A DNA stretch of 64,000 bases from Roseateles sp. (GTDB lineage Bacteria > Pseudomonadota > Gammaproteobacteria > Burkholderiales > Burkholderiaceae_C), in NCBI GenBank assembly GCA_015657635.1, contig JACDQM010000009.1, positions 1-64,000 on the forward strand, in the 5' to 3' direction. Under the pieces are notes generated by a model. That model did not search any database. It was not told the DNA's origin and saw only the letters and a list, made by a program, of their open reading frames with translations. Within the stretch, counting starts at the first letter, position 1; each line of letters begins with the position of its first letter. Below are positions 17,294 through 26,181 of the stretch, piece by piece. The translations under genes were made by a program, and so were the position numbers.

Positions 17294-18085
17294 TTAGTGG
17301 ATGACCTTCCAGCCGGCCATCAAGAGAGAAATGCACAGCAGGCCGCGCACCAGGCTGTCGGGCAGGCGACGGGTGGCGTGGGCGCCGAGCCAGATGCCGG
17401 GGATCGATCCGATCAACAGCATCACCAGCAGCGCCCAGTCCACATGGCCCAGCGTCGCGTGACCGATGCCGGCCACCAGGGTCAGCGGCACGGCATGGGC
17501 GATGTCGGTGCCGACGATGTAGCGCGCTTCCAGGCGCGGGTAGATCAGCAGGATCAAGGTGGCGCCGATGGCGCCAGCGCCGATCGACGACAAGGAAACA
17601 AGAAAGCCCAGCAGGACGCCGGCCAGCACCGTCAGCGCCGGTTTGCGGGACTCGGGCAGGTAGCGCTCCAGACGCATGCCCAGCGCCTGCCAGAAGGGCC
17701 GGAAGGCGACGACCACAGCAGTCAGCAAGAGTGCGATGCCGAGCGAGAAGGTCAGCGCACTGGCCCAGCCCTTGGTCACGCCGGTCAGATGCATCAGCGC
17801 CACCGTGGCCAGGGCGGCCGGAATGCTGCCAGCCAGCAGCTGGCTGGTGATGCGCCAGTTCACATGGCCATGGCGGGCATGCGCCACCGAACCCGAGACC
17901 TTGGTCAGGCCTGCAAACCACAGATCGGTGCCGATGGCCACGGCCGGATTCAGCTTGAACACCGAGAGCAGCAGCGGCGTCATCAGCGAGCCGCCACCGA
18001 CGCCGGTGATGCCGACGATCAGGCCGACGCCGAAGCCACTCGCGATTGCTATCCAGTCCAAAGCCTCTCCTTGTTTGGCTGCCAC
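17294..18085 (-). CDS. TauE/SafE (TSUP) family membrane transporter, probable sulfite/sulfate exporter
   Basis: The 263-residue protein is almost entirely hydrophobic with about eight membrane segments in two similar halves. Each half begins with a conserved Gly-rich stretch (GFGVGLIVGITGVGGGSLMTP and GFLVSLSSIGAGAIGATLIL), typical of TSUP proteins. Members export sulfite, sulfoacetate or related anions. Its place as first gene before cysI suggests sulfur-anion transport, perhaps removing excess sulfite. The direction of transport cannot be told from sequence. Confidence 0.9.
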   Translation of the reverse strand: MAAKQGEALDWIAIASGFGVGLIVGITGVGGGSLMTPLLLSVFKLNPAVAIGTDLWFAGLTKVSGSVAHARHGHVNWRITSQLLAGSIPAALATVALMHLTGVTKGWASALTFSLGIALLLTAVVVAFRPFWQALGMRLERYLPESRKPALTVLAGVLLGFLVSLSSIGAGAIGATLILLIYPRLEARYIVGTDIAHAVPLTLVAGIGHATLGHVDWALLVMLLIGSIPGIWLGAHATRRLPDSLVRGLLCISLLMAGWKVIH

Positions 18086-18331
18086 GATGGCTGAGCCAGG
18101 AGGCGAACTCTATTCACTCTTCATATGTGGACAAACTATAGATTCGTAGATTGCTTATCTTGAATTTGAATTAGGGTGCGCTTGGGGCCAGTCTTGTCCC
18201 TTGTTTTGCGTTGCAAATTCGGTAATAACTGCAAAATCTGCAAGGTGATGGCGCTCACTTGCGCCGGCAGTGCTAACGAGTCAACGTACACTGCGGGCAC
18301 AGGGAGTCATCCAGTCGAAACAGGATTACTC

Positions 18332-18847
18332 ATGAAGGTCAGAGAAGCCGTGATTTACAACGGGGAAAAGTTCTCCGTTCCCCAGTGCATCCAACGCATA
18401 GACCACAAGTCGACCCATGGTTGGCAACTGCGTTACGGGGGCACCAAGCTCTATTCGGACGGCACCTATGGTGACGCTGCGCGCGCCTTGGCGGTCGCGA
18501 CGAAAGAGCTCTCCAAACGCATGACCAAGCTGCCTGCGCCGTCGCGTCTCAAACCGACGCCCAGCGCCAGCAAGAGCAATGCGTTGCCGGTCGGCATTTC
18601 GGGTCCGATCGTGCGCGAGCGCAGCCCGAATCGGCGCGACTGCAGCTTCTCGGTGCTGCTGCCGCGCTTCGGTGCGCCGGCCCAGCGCCGCAGTGTCTAC
18701 ATCGCTGCCGAGAGCACGTACACGATCGAGCGCTACCAAGAGGCGCTTGAGAAGGCCATCGCCTTGCGTCAGGAGGCCGAAGAAGCCTACCGCCGCGATG
18801 CGACCAAGGCCAAGCGCAAGGAAGGTCGCGCGCTGATGGCGGGTTGA
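18332..18847 (+). CDS. Hypothetical protein with two AP2-like repeats
   Basis: From MKVREAVIYNGEKFSVPQ the product is 171 residues. Two halves look alike: one ends TKLYSDGTYGDAARALAVATKEL, the other VYIAAESTYTIERYQEALEKAI, each a short beta pattern followed by an Ala-rich helix. This recalls AP2/integrase-N-like DNA-binding folds. The C-terminus is a charged helix (AEEAYRRDATKAKRKEG). The frame is open upstream to 18176, but an AGGA site sits before 18332. The gene stands alone between the sulfate operon and the patatin gene. No function is assigned; the AP2 likeness is by eye. Confidence 0.6.
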   Translation: MKVREAVIYNGEKFSVPQCIQRIDHKSTHGWQLRYGGTKLYSDGTYGDAARALAVATKELSKRMTKLPAPSRLKPTPSASKSNALPVGISGPIVRERSPNRRDCSFSVLLPRFGAPAQRRSVYIAAESTYTIERYQEALEKAIALRQEAEEAYRRDATKAKRKEGRALMAG

Positions 18848-18904
18848 TGTCGGCGGCTTGCGCTGACGGGAAGCCGCGCTTGAGCGGCTTCTAGAATCGC
18901 GGCC

Positions 18905-19849
18905 ATGTCTTCGATTCTGCAGCCGGCGCGTGCCCGGCTTGATGTCGGGCGCCGCCGCTTGGCGCTCGGCCTGCCGATGTTGGCGCTGACTGGGTGTGCT
19001 GGCTTGTCCAGTCCGCCGCAGCGGCCTGCATCCACTCCAGAGCCTGCGCCGACGCTGCCCAAGGCCGCACCGCGCCCGCCCTCGATCGGGCTGGCGCTTG
19101 GCGGTGGGGCGGCGCGTGGCTTTGCGCATATCGGTGTGATCCAAGTGCTGGAAGAGCAGGGCATCAAGGTCGACTTCCTGACAGGCACTTCGGCAGGCAG
19201 CTTGGTCGCTGCGCTGTACGCTAGCGGCATGAACGGCCGCGAGCTGGCGAGTCTGGCCGAGAACATGGACGAGGGCGCTATCACCGATTGGTCTTTCCCT
19301 GGGCGAGGCCTGATCCGGGGTGAGGCCCTGGCGCGTTATGTGCGTGAGAAAACCGGTGGCCGACTGATCGAGCAGATGCCGATGCCGCTGGGCATTGTGG
19401 CCACTGACCTCAGCGATGGCTCGGGCGTGCTGTTCCGCAGCGGCGATACCGGTGCAGCCGTTCGGGCTTCGAGCGCCGTGCCGGCGGTTTTCCAGCCTGT
19501 GAAAATTGGCGCGCGCGAGTTCGTCGACGGTGGTCTGGTGGCGCCTGTGCCGGTGCGCTATGCGCGGCAGATGGGGGCCGATCTGGTGATCGCGGTCGAT
19601 ATCTCGTCGCCACCCGCCGACAAGTCACCCGGCGATGCCATGCGCATGCTGCTGCAGACCTTCGCCATCATGGGGCGCAGCATCAACCACTTCGAGCTGC
19701 GCGAGGCCGATGTGGTGATGCGCCCTCAGCTCAACGGCGTGGGCAGCGCCGACTTCACGGCGCGCCGGCGCGCTATTCAGGCCGGCCGCGAAGCGGCGAC
19801 AGCCTTGTTGCCCGCCTTGCGCGAGCGCATCCTCGCCAAGACGCGCTGA
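18905..19849 (+). CDS. Patatin-like phospholipase, predicted lipoprotein
   Basis: The 314-residue product has a leader ending in the lipobox LALTGC (Cys about 31), a Pro-rich linker, and then a complete patatin domain: oxyanion hole GGGAARGFAHIGV, nucleophile GTSAGSLVAAL and the catalytic Asp in FVDGGLVAPVP. It resembles RssA/YchK-type bacterial patatins. A lipid-anchored periplasmic or outer-membrane-associated acyl hydrolase is predicted. The LON-domain gene begins 4 bases after its stop, suggesting cotranscription. Substrate unknown. Confidence 0.92.
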   Translation: MSSILQPARARLDVGRRRLALGLPMLALTGCAGLSSPPQRPASTPEPAPTLPKAAPRPPSIGLALGGGAARGFAHIGVIQVLEEQGIKVDFLTGTSAGSLVAALYASGMNGRELASLAENMDEGAITDWSFPGRGLIRGEALARYVREKTGGRLIEQMPMPLGIVATDLSDGSGVLFRSGDTGAAVRASSAVPAVFQPVKIGAREFVDGGLVAPVPVRYARQMGADLVIAVDISSPPADKSPGDAMRMLLQTFAIMGRSINHFELREADVVMRPQLNGVGSADFTARRRAIQAGREAATALLPALRERILAKTR

Positions 19850-19853
19850 AGCC

Positions 19854-20516
19854 ATGCAGCAGCAGCCACAGCAAGACACTGAGCTGCCGCTGTTCCCCTT
19901 GCAGGCGCCGCTGTTCCCGGACGGGCTGCTGACCCTGCGCGTGTTCGAGCCGCGCTACCTCGACATGGTGCGGCGCTGTCACAGCAGCGGCCAGCCCTTT
20001 GGTGTGGTGCGCCTGCTCGAAGGCGGTGAAGTCCGCCGGCGCGGCGATGCAGAGGGATTCGTTCGAGAACGCTTCGAGACCGTTGGCACCCTGGCCCACA
20101 TCACGGCGCTGGAGAGTCCGCAGCCCGGCCTGCTGTTGCTACGCTGCCGTGGCGGGCAGCGCTTCGAGTTGCAGCGCAGCGCATGCCAGCCGCATGGGCT
20201 GTGGATGGGCCAGATCCAGCTGCTGGCCGACGATGTGGCGCTGGCCGTGCCGCCAGATCTGGCGCCGCTGGCGCCCTTGCTGCAAAGCCTGCTGCACAGC
20301 CTGGCGCAGGGCGCGGCCGACGCTGACCTGCCGATCCAGCCGCCTTACCGTTGGCAGGACTGCGGCTGGCTGGCGAATCGCTGGTCGGAACTGCTGCCCC
20401 TGGGCGACGCGGAACGCCAGCACCTGATGATGAGTGACAGCCCGCTGCTGCGTCTGGAACTGGTGGCTGATCGCCTGGAACAGCTGGGCATCCTGCCTGA
20501 GGCTGGCCCCGGCTGA
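19854..20516 (+). CDS. LON peptidase substrate-binding (LAN) domain protein
   Basis: This 220-residue protein opens with LPLFPLQAPLFPDGLLTLRVFEPRYLDMV, the start of the Lon N-terminal substrate-binding domain, and keeps FGVVRL and ERFETVGTLAHI. There is no ATPase or protease domain. Stand-alone LAN proteins are widespread and of unknown role, possibly protein binding or turnover. It follows the patatin gene by 4 bases. Confidence 0.9.
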   Translation: MQQQPQQDTELPLFPLQAPLFPDGLLTLRVFEPRYLDMVRRCHSSGQPFGVVRLLEGGEVRRRGDAEGFVRERFETVGTLAHITALESPQPGLLLLRCRGGQRFELQRSACQPHGLWMGQIQLLADDVALAVPPDLAPLAPLLQSLLHSLAQGAADADLPIQPPYRWQDCGWLANRWSELLPLGDAERQHLMMSDSPLLRLELVADRLEQLGILPEAGPG

Positions 20517-20526
20517 ATCCAGAGAC

Positions 20527-20552
20527 AAAAAAAACCCGGTGCATGCACCGGG
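20527..20552 (-). terminator. Terminator of the phasin gene
   Basis: The perfect palindrome CCCGGTGCATGCACCGGG (20535-20552) is followed on the minus strand by eight Ts. It lies between the convergent LON-domain and phasin genes, and only the minus strand has the T-tract. Confidence 0.88.
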
Positions 20553-20617
20553 CTTGAATCGGTACCGGCAAGCCAGGCTTGCACGGGCACCGAGGAGACA
20601 AACAGTCTGGAAGACGC

Positions 20618-21169
20618 TCAGGCAGCGCGCTTGCCGCGCGATGCTGTCTGCGAGGCCTTGACGGCGGTGTTGGTCACAGCCTGGAAGTTGGCTTCGGCCA
20701 CTTCGGTGGCTTGCTTGGCAGCCTTCTGCACGCTCTCGAATGCGTTGCTGGCAGCAGCCACGGCAGACTTCACCAGGGCCACGGCGTTCTCGGTGCCGGC
20801 CGGTGCGTTCTTGGCGGCGTTGTCGATCACGGCAGCGAACTTCTTCTGGGCATCGGACAGCTGGGCTTCAGCAACCTTGGCCACTTCGGCGTTGGTGGAA
20901 GCAGCGATGTCGTAGAGGTGGCGGCTGTAAGAAGCGGCCTTCTCGGCGCTGGGTTGCAGCAGGGTGGCTTGCAGGGCCAGCAGTTCCTGGGCGTCCTTGA
21001 CGGACAGCGCAGCTTGCGTGTTGTCAGCGGCTTCGCTCAGCGCGGCCTTGGCCACTTGCAGGTTCAGTTCCACCAGCTTCTCAACGCCTTCAAAGGCCTT
21101 GTTGGTGAGACCGAACAGGGTCTCGACATTGGCTTTGTGGGCAGCGAAAACTTGTTCAGCGGTCAGCAT
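20618..21169 (-). CDS. phaP: Phasin family protein (polyhydroxyalkanoate granule)
   Basis: The 183-residue, Ala-rich, nearly all-helical protein begins [21 protein letters not shown] and shows the phasin_2 pattern ([43 protein letters not shown]) with a basic tail ending GKRAA. Phasins coat polyhydroxyalkanoate granules and control their size. An AAGGAG ribosome site precedes the ATG and a strong terminator follows, so it is a single-gene unit. It suggests the organism stores PHA, though no synthase is in the window. Confidence 0.93.
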   Translation of the reverse strand: MLTAEQVFAAHKANVETLFGLTNKAFEGVEKLVELNLQVAKAALSEAADNTQAALSVKDAQELLALQATLLQPSAEKAASYSRHLYDIAASTNAEVAKVAEAQLSDAQKKFAAVIDNAAKNAPAGTENAVALVKSAVAAASNAFESVQKAAKQATEVAEANFQAVTNTAVKASQTASRGKRAA

Positions 21170-21390
21170 TTGAAGGCTCCTTGAGGGTTGATACAGATTG
21201 GATCTGGGTTGCAGAAATGGTGCACTGCAACATGAATCGAAGTATGGGACCGGCCGGACCGATTTGCAAGCACTTTTTTGTGCGGTGCAGCATTATTAGA
21301 GGCGCAAGCCCAAATCATGGCGATGCAAGGTGACCGGACGGTGACAGACGCGCCGCGACCTGCTGGGCTATCGTGCAGGCCACACCGCCT

Positions 21391-22326
21391 ATGCAAGCCT
21401 TCCACTCCGATGCCCATCTGCTGGATCTGCCCGAGGGGCACCGCTTCCCGCAGGCCAAGTACCGCCTGCTGCGCGAGCGCCTGGAGGCCGAGCCAGGGCT
21501 GATCCGGCTGCAGCCCGCCGTGGCCGCCGCGCCAGGCGAGCTGGCGCTGGTGCACACGCCCGACTATGTGGAGGCGGTGCGGCTGGGCGGCCTCACGGCG
21601 GCCCAGCAGCGCGAGATCGGATTTCCCTGGTCGCTGTCCATGGCTGAGCGATCGCTGCACTCGGTGGGCGCCACCATCATGGCCGCGCGCGCTGCGCTGG
21701 CGGAAGGCGTGGCCGCCAACCTGGCCGGCGGCACCCACCACGCCTATGCGGACAAGGGCTCGGGTTTCTGTGTCTTCAACGATGTGGCGGTGGCCGCACG
21801 TGTGATGCAGGCCGAAGCGGCGGCCGCTCAGCGCGGCCGGCTGCGCGTGCTGGTGATCGACCTCGATGTGCATCAGGGCAATGGCACGGCGGCGATCTTC
21901 CGCGGCGACAACAGCGTGTTCACCTTCTCGATGCATGGCGAGAAGAACTTCCCCTTCCGCAAGGAGCCCAGCGATCTGGATGTCGACCTGCCGGATGGCT
22001 GTACCGACGCGCCGTACTTGGCCGCGCTGGACCGCGCACTGGCGCAGGTCTGGGCTCGGCTGGCGGCCGCGCCGCCGGGACTGGCCTTCTACCTGGCGGG
22101 CGCCGATCCGCATGAAGGTGATCGGCTCGGCCGACTCAAACTCAGTACCGACGGTCTGCTCGAGCGCGACCGGCGCGTGCTGCAGGCACTGCGCGATCGG
22201 CGCATCCCGGTCGCCCTTGCCATGGCCGGCGGCTATGGCCACGACCTGAACACGACCTTGCAGGTCCAGGTGAATACCCTGAGCGAGGCTGCGCACAGCT
22301 GGCAGCTTTGGCAGCAGGGCAGATGA
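21391..22326 (+). CDS. Histone deacetylase-family amidohydrolase
   Basis: From MQAFHSDAHLLDLPEGHRFP the product is 311 residues; an alternative ATG 18 bases upstream is equally possible. HDAC/AcuC/APAH motifs are present: HTPDYVEAV, GGTHHAYADKGSGFCVFNDVA, the zinc ligands in VIDLDVHQGNGTA and the distal Asp in YLAGADPHEGD. Such enzymes remove acetyl or other acyl groups from amines, such as acetylpolyamines or proteins. It begins a plus-strand run with a thioesterase (13 bases on) and a nitroreductase. Substrate cannot be told. Confidence 0.92.
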   Translation: MQAFHSDAHLLDLPEGHRFPQAKYRLLRERLEAEPGLIRLQPAVAAAPGELALVHTPDYVEAVRLGGLTAAQQREIGFPWSLSMAERSLHSVGATIMAARAALAEGVAANLAGGTHHAYADKGSGFCVFNDVAVAARVMQAEAAAAQRGRLRVLVIDLDVHQGNGTAAIFRGDNSVFTFSMHGEKNFPFRKEPSDLDVDLPDGCTDAPYLAALDRALAQVWARLAAAPPGLAFYLAGADPHEGDRLGRLKLSTDGLLERDRRVLQALRDRRIPVALAMAGGYGHDLNTTLQVQVNTLSEAAHSWQLWQQGR

Positions 22327-22339
22327 AAGAATCGAGCCC

Positions 22340-22780
22340 ATGAGTCAACGCCCCGCACCCGATGATCGCCAGGCCTATGCGCGCTTTGTCGCCGTGGGCA
22401 CGCGCTGGATGGACAACGACATCTATGGCCACCTCAACAACGTCGTCTACTACAGCCTGTTCGACACCGCGGTGAACCAGTACTTGATCGAGCAGGGCGC
22501 GCTGGACATCCATGGCGGCGCCGTGATCGGCCTGGTGGTCGAGACGCACTGCAACTATTTCGACTCGCTGGCCTTTCCGCAGCGTATCGAGGCCGGCCTG
22601 CGCGTGGCGCAGCGCGGCCGCTCCAGCGTGCGCTACGAGATCGGCCTGTTCGCCGAGGGCGCTGAGACCTGCGCCGCGCGCGGCCATTTTGTTCATGTCT
22701 ATGTGGATCGCGACAGCCGCCGGCCGGTCGCTGAACTGCCTGCTCCCTATCAAAAAGCCCTGGAAGGACTTCAGCTGTGA
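22340..22780 (+). CDS. Hotdog-fold acyl-CoA thioesterase (4HBT/FcbC-like)
   Basis: The 146-residue protein carries the 4HBT signature RWMDNDIYGHLNNVVYYSLF, with the catalytic Asp and the H-x-N motif, followed by the central strand ETHCNYFDSLAFP. It hydrolyses an acyl-CoA thioester in the cytoplasm; chain preference is unknown. Its stop overlaps the GTG start of the nitroreductase by 4 bases, so the two are coupled. Confidence 0.91.
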   Translation: MSQRPAPDDRQAYARFVAVGTRWMDNDIYGHLNNVVYYSLFDTAVNQYLIEQGALDIHGGAVIGLVVETHCNYFDSLAFPQRIEAGLRVAQRGRSSVRYEIGLFAEGAETCAARGHFVHVYVDRDSRRPVAELPAPYQKALEGLQL

Positions 22781-23490
22781 GCCTCTTCGACCTGCCGACC
22801 CCCGAACAGCGCGCTGCCGTCGACGCGGCCATCACCAGCCGCCATTCGATGCGCGCCTACCTGCCCACGCCGGTGCCGCGCGAGACCATCGAGCACATCC
22901 TGCAGGTCGCCTCGCGGGCTCCCTCGGGCACCAACACCCAGCCCTGGCAGGTGCATGTGCTGACCGGTGCGGCGCGTGATCGCCTGTGCCAGCGCATCCT
23001 GGCGGCGCATAACGAACCGGCCGTCGCTGCGCAGCACCAGGAGGAATACGCCTACTACCCGAGCGAGTGGGTGTCGCCCTATATCGACCGCCGCCGCAAG
23101 GTCGGCTGGGACCTGTACGGCCTGCTGGGCATCGGCAAGGCCGACAAGGCGCGCATGCACCAGCAGCATGGTCGCAACTACCTGTTCTTCGATGCGCCGG
23201 TCGGTCTGATCTTCACCATCGACCGCGTCATGAAGCAGGGCAGCTGGCTGGACTACGGCATGTTTCTGCAGAACATCATGATCGCGGCGCGCGGCCAGGG
23301 GCTGCACACCTGCCCGCAGGCGGCCTTCACCCAGTACCACCGGCTGATTGCCGAGGAATTGCAGCTGGCGCCTGAGCAGATGCTGGTCTGCGGCATGGCG
23401 CTGGGCTATGCCGATCCGGCAGCGATCGAGAACAGCCTGGTCAGCGAGCGCGAGCCGGTCGCCGGCTTCACGCGCTTCCTGGATCAATGA
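22777..23490 (+). CDS. Nitroreductase family protein
   Basis: This 237-residue protein starts with GTG overlapping the upstream TGA. FMN-binding motifs are visible: SRHSMRAYLPTPVP, ASRAPSGTNTQPWQV and the C-terminal CGMALGYADP. The insert EEYAYYPSEWVSPYIDRRRK is typical of a subgroup found beside thioesterases in Burkholderiales. It should be a NAD(P)H-dependent FMN oxidoreductase. Physiological substrate unknown. Confidence 0.92.
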   Translation: MSLFDLPTPEQRAAVDAAITSRHSMRAYLPTPVPRETIEHILQVASRAPSGTNTQPWQVHVLTGAARDRLCQRILAAHNEPAVAAQHQEEYAYYPSEWVSPYIDRRRKVGWDLYGLLGIGKADKARMHQQHGRNYLFFDAPVGLIFTIDRVMKQGSWLDYGMFLQNIMIAARGQGLHTCPQAAFTQYHRLIAEELQLAPEQMLVCGMALGYADPAAIENSLVSEREPVAGFTRFLDQ

Positions 23491-23544
23491 ACAAACAGCC
23501 TGGGTTCAGCCCGGTTTCAGCCTGACGCAGGAAGATCGCAGCGC

Positions 23545-24961
23545 ATGAAGAACAACACCACACACCGCCTCGGGCTGGCCCTGTGCCTGGCCCTGTTCGC
23601 CCCGCTGGCCCAGGCTGCGGATCTCGACGGCAGCGCCTTCAACGTCTTCTGGGCCGTGCCCTTTGCCGGCATGCTGCTGTCGATTGCGATCATGCCGCTG
23701 GCTGCGCCCGGCATCTGGCACCACCACTTCGGCAAGATCGCTGCCGGCTGGGCGCTGGCCTTTCTGCTGCCCTTTGCCGCCACCCAGGGTCTGGGCGCAA
23801 CGGGGGGGGGTGCTGGCCCACGCACTGCTGGCCGAGTACCTGCCCTTCATCATCCTGCTGACCGCGCTGTTCACCAGCGCCGGCGGCATCTATGTGCGCG
23901 GCAACCTGCATGGCAGCCCGCTGCTCAATACCGGCCTGATGGCCATCGGCGCCGTGCTCGCCAGCTTCATGGGCACGACCGGCGCGTCGATGCTGATGGT
24001 GCGGCCGCTGATCCGCGCCAACGACAACCGCAAGCATGTGGCCCATGTGCTGGTGTTCTTCATCTTCATCGTCAGCAATGCCGGCGGCTCGCTGACGCCG
24101 CTGGGCGACCCGCCGCTGTTCCTCGGCTTCCTGAAGGGCGTCGAGTTTTTCTGGACCGTCAAGCACATCTTCCCCGAGACCCTGTTTCTGCTGGGCAGCC
24201 TGCTGGCGATCTTCTTCGTGATCGACAGCTACTGGTACCGCAAGGAAGGCGTGCTGCCGCAAGACCCGACCCCGGACAGCCACAAGTTCGGCTTGGAGGG
24301 CGCGATCAATCTTCTCCCACTGGCGGCGGTGATGGGGCTGGTGCTGATGAGCGGCATCTGGAAGCCGGGCATCAGCTTCAACATCGCCGGCACCGAAGTC
24401 GAGCTGCAGGCATTGGTGCGTGATGTGCTGCTGATCGTCGTGACTTTGGTGTCGCTGGCCATCACCCCGCGCGCCGTGCGCGAGAAGAACCAGTTCAGCT
24501 GGGCGCCGATGCAGGAAGTGGCCAAGCTCTTCATCGGCATCTTCCTCACGATGATTCCGGTGCTGGCCATGCTCAAGGCCGGCGAGCAGGGCGCCTTCGC
24601 CGCGGTGACGCGCGCCGTCACCGGCGCTGATGGCCAGCCGCTGCCCTGGGCCTATTTCTGGTTCAGCGGGACGCTCTCATCCTTCCTGGACAACGCACCG
24701 ACCTACCTGGTGTTCTTCAATCTGGCCGGTGGCGACCCGCAAGTGCTGATGACGACGCTGGCACCCACGCTGGCGGCCATCTCGGCCGGCTCGGTCTTCA
24801 TGGGCGCCAACACCTATATCGGCAACGCGCCCAACTTCATGGTGAAGGCGATCGCTGAGGACCGCGGCATCCGGATGCCCAGCTTCTTCGGCTACATGGC
24901 CTGGTCGGGCGCGGTGCTGATTCCGCTGTTCGTCGTGATGACCTTCATCTGGTTCCGCTGA
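23545..24961 (+). CDS. NhaD-type Na+/H+ antiporter (frameshifted as assembled)
   Basis: The N-terminal part from 23545 has a signal-like leader (LALCLALFAPLAQA) and two membrane segments up to GLGATGG. At a run of nine Gs (23802-23810) the frame breaks, and the rest (VLAHALLAEYLPFIILLTAL through the C-terminal FFGYMAWSGAVLIPLFVVM) continues one frame over. Removing one G restores a continuous protein of about 471 residues. Motifs SNAGGSLTPLGDPPLFLG and TLSSFLDNAPTYLVF are typical of NhaD/ion-transporter-superfamily antiporters. It exchanges Na+ for H+ at the inner membrane. The homopolymer points to a sequencing slip, though phase variation cannot be excluded. Confidence 0.88.
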
Positions 24962-24972
24962 AAGGCCTGCAA

Positions 24973-25965
24973 ATGAGTGACTCCAAGCGTCCGCGCGTGC
25001 TGGTGGCCCGCCGTGTCTTCGACTCCGTCGTGCAGCGCCTGGCCGCGCACTTCGAGGTCGAGACCAACGATGACGACACCGTCTGGTCCAAGGCCGAGCT
25101 GATCGCCCGCCTGCAGGGCAAGTCCGGCGCCTTCATCACCGGCAGCGAGCGCATCGACGCCGAAGTGCTGGATGCCTGCCCTGAGCTGAAGGCCGTCTGC
25201 AATATGGCAGTCGGCTACAACAACATCGACCTGGCCGCCTGCACCGCGCGCGGCGTGCTGGCCAGCAACACGCCCGATGTGCTGACCGAGACCACCGCCG
25301 ATTTCGGCTTCGCGCTGATGATGGCCGCCGCGCGCCGCATGGCCGAGAGCGAGCATTTCCTGCGCCGCGGCGAGTGGAGCAAATGGGCCTACGACATGTT
25401 CAGCGGCGCTGATGTGCATGGCGCGACGCTGGGCATCCTGGGCATGGGGCGCATCGGCCGTGCGATTGCGCGCCGCGGGCACCTGGGCTTCGGCATGCCG
25501 GTGATCTATCACAACCGCAGCCGCCTGGCGCCCGAGCTGGAGGCCGAGGTCGGCGCCAGCTACGTCTCCAAGGACGAGCTGCTGGCGCAGGCCGATCATC
25601 TGGTGATCGTGCTGCCGTACTCGCCCGAATCGCACCACGCCATCGGCGCGGCCGAGCTGGCACGCATGAAGTCCAGCGCCACGCTGACCAATATCGCGCG
25701 CGGCGGCATCGTCGACGATGCGGCGCTGGCCCAGGCGCTGGCCGAGCGCCGCATTGCCGCTGCAGGCCTGGACGTGTTCGAGGGCGAGCCCAAGGTGCAC
25801 CCGGCGCTGCTGACCGTGCCCAACGTGGTGCTGACGCCGCACATCGCCAGCGCCAGCGTCAAGACGCGCCTGGCGATGGCCGATCTGGCGGCCGACAACC
25901 TGATTGCCGTGCTCACGGGCGGCAAGCCGCCATCGCCGCTCAACCCTCAGGTGCTGGGGGGCTGA
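24973..25965 (+). CDS. ghrB: 2-hydroxyacid dehydrogenase (glyoxylate/hydroxypyruvate reductase type)
   Basis: The 330-residue protein has the D-2-hydroxyacid dehydrogenase fold: NAD(P) motif GILGMGRIGRAIARRG, catalytic region NIARGGIVDDAAL, GLDVFEGEP and the catalytic His in LTPHIASAS. It resembles GhrB/TkrA, which reduce glyoxylate, hydroxypyruvate or 2-ketogluconate with NADPH. It starts 11 bases after the antiporter stop, likely in one transcript. Exact substrate is uncertain, so the symbol is tentative. Confidence 0.85.
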   Translation: MSDSKRPRVLVARRVFDSVVQRLAAHFEVETNDDDTVWSKAELIARLQGKSGAFITGSERIDAEVLDACPELKAVCNMAVGYNNIDLAACTARGVLASNTPDVLTETTADFGFALMMAAARRMAESEHFLRRGEWSKWAYDMFSGADVHGATLGILGMGRIGRAIARRGHLGFGMPVIYHNRSRLAPELEAEVGASYVSKDELLAQADHLVIVLPYSPESHHAIGAAELARMKSSATLTNIARGGIVDDAALAQALAERRIAAAGLDVFEGEPKVHPALLTVPNVVLTPHIASASVKTRLAMADLAADNLIAVLTGGKPPSPLNPQVLGG

Positions 25966-25990
25966 CGGAGCGTCAGCGCGGCCTAACTTT
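25961..25990 (+). terminator. Possible terminator hairpin after ghrB
   Basis: GCTGACG (25961-25967) pairs with CGTCAGC (25971-25977) across the stop codon, followed some bases later by CTTTTG. The T-tract is displaced, so terminator function is uncertain. Confidence 0.4.
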
Positions 25991-26181
25991 TGATTGGCGT
26001 GACTTAGTTCCGCTTTTTTTGGCGGGCTCCGCCCGTTCGTGTCGCTAAAGTCCGGGACAAGACGTCCGGCCAGGGCTACGCCGCCACTGCGTGTCTGACC
26101 GGCCAATTTTTCATCAACGGGTGAACGCCTGCGGGTGCGTGGCGCCCGTCCTCGCGCCCGTTTCGACTGAATGCTCTGCCC

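Noticed and set aside
21170-21390. PhaR-binding sites upstream of the phasin gene
   Set aside because: Only partial matches to published PhaR half-sites (for example near GCACCATTT); not enough to call.
25978-26181. Possible sigma-28 promoter or c-di-GMP riboswitch before the first EAL gene
   Set aside because: CTAAAGT is present but the -10 match is poor, and no GEMM aptamer blocks can be found.
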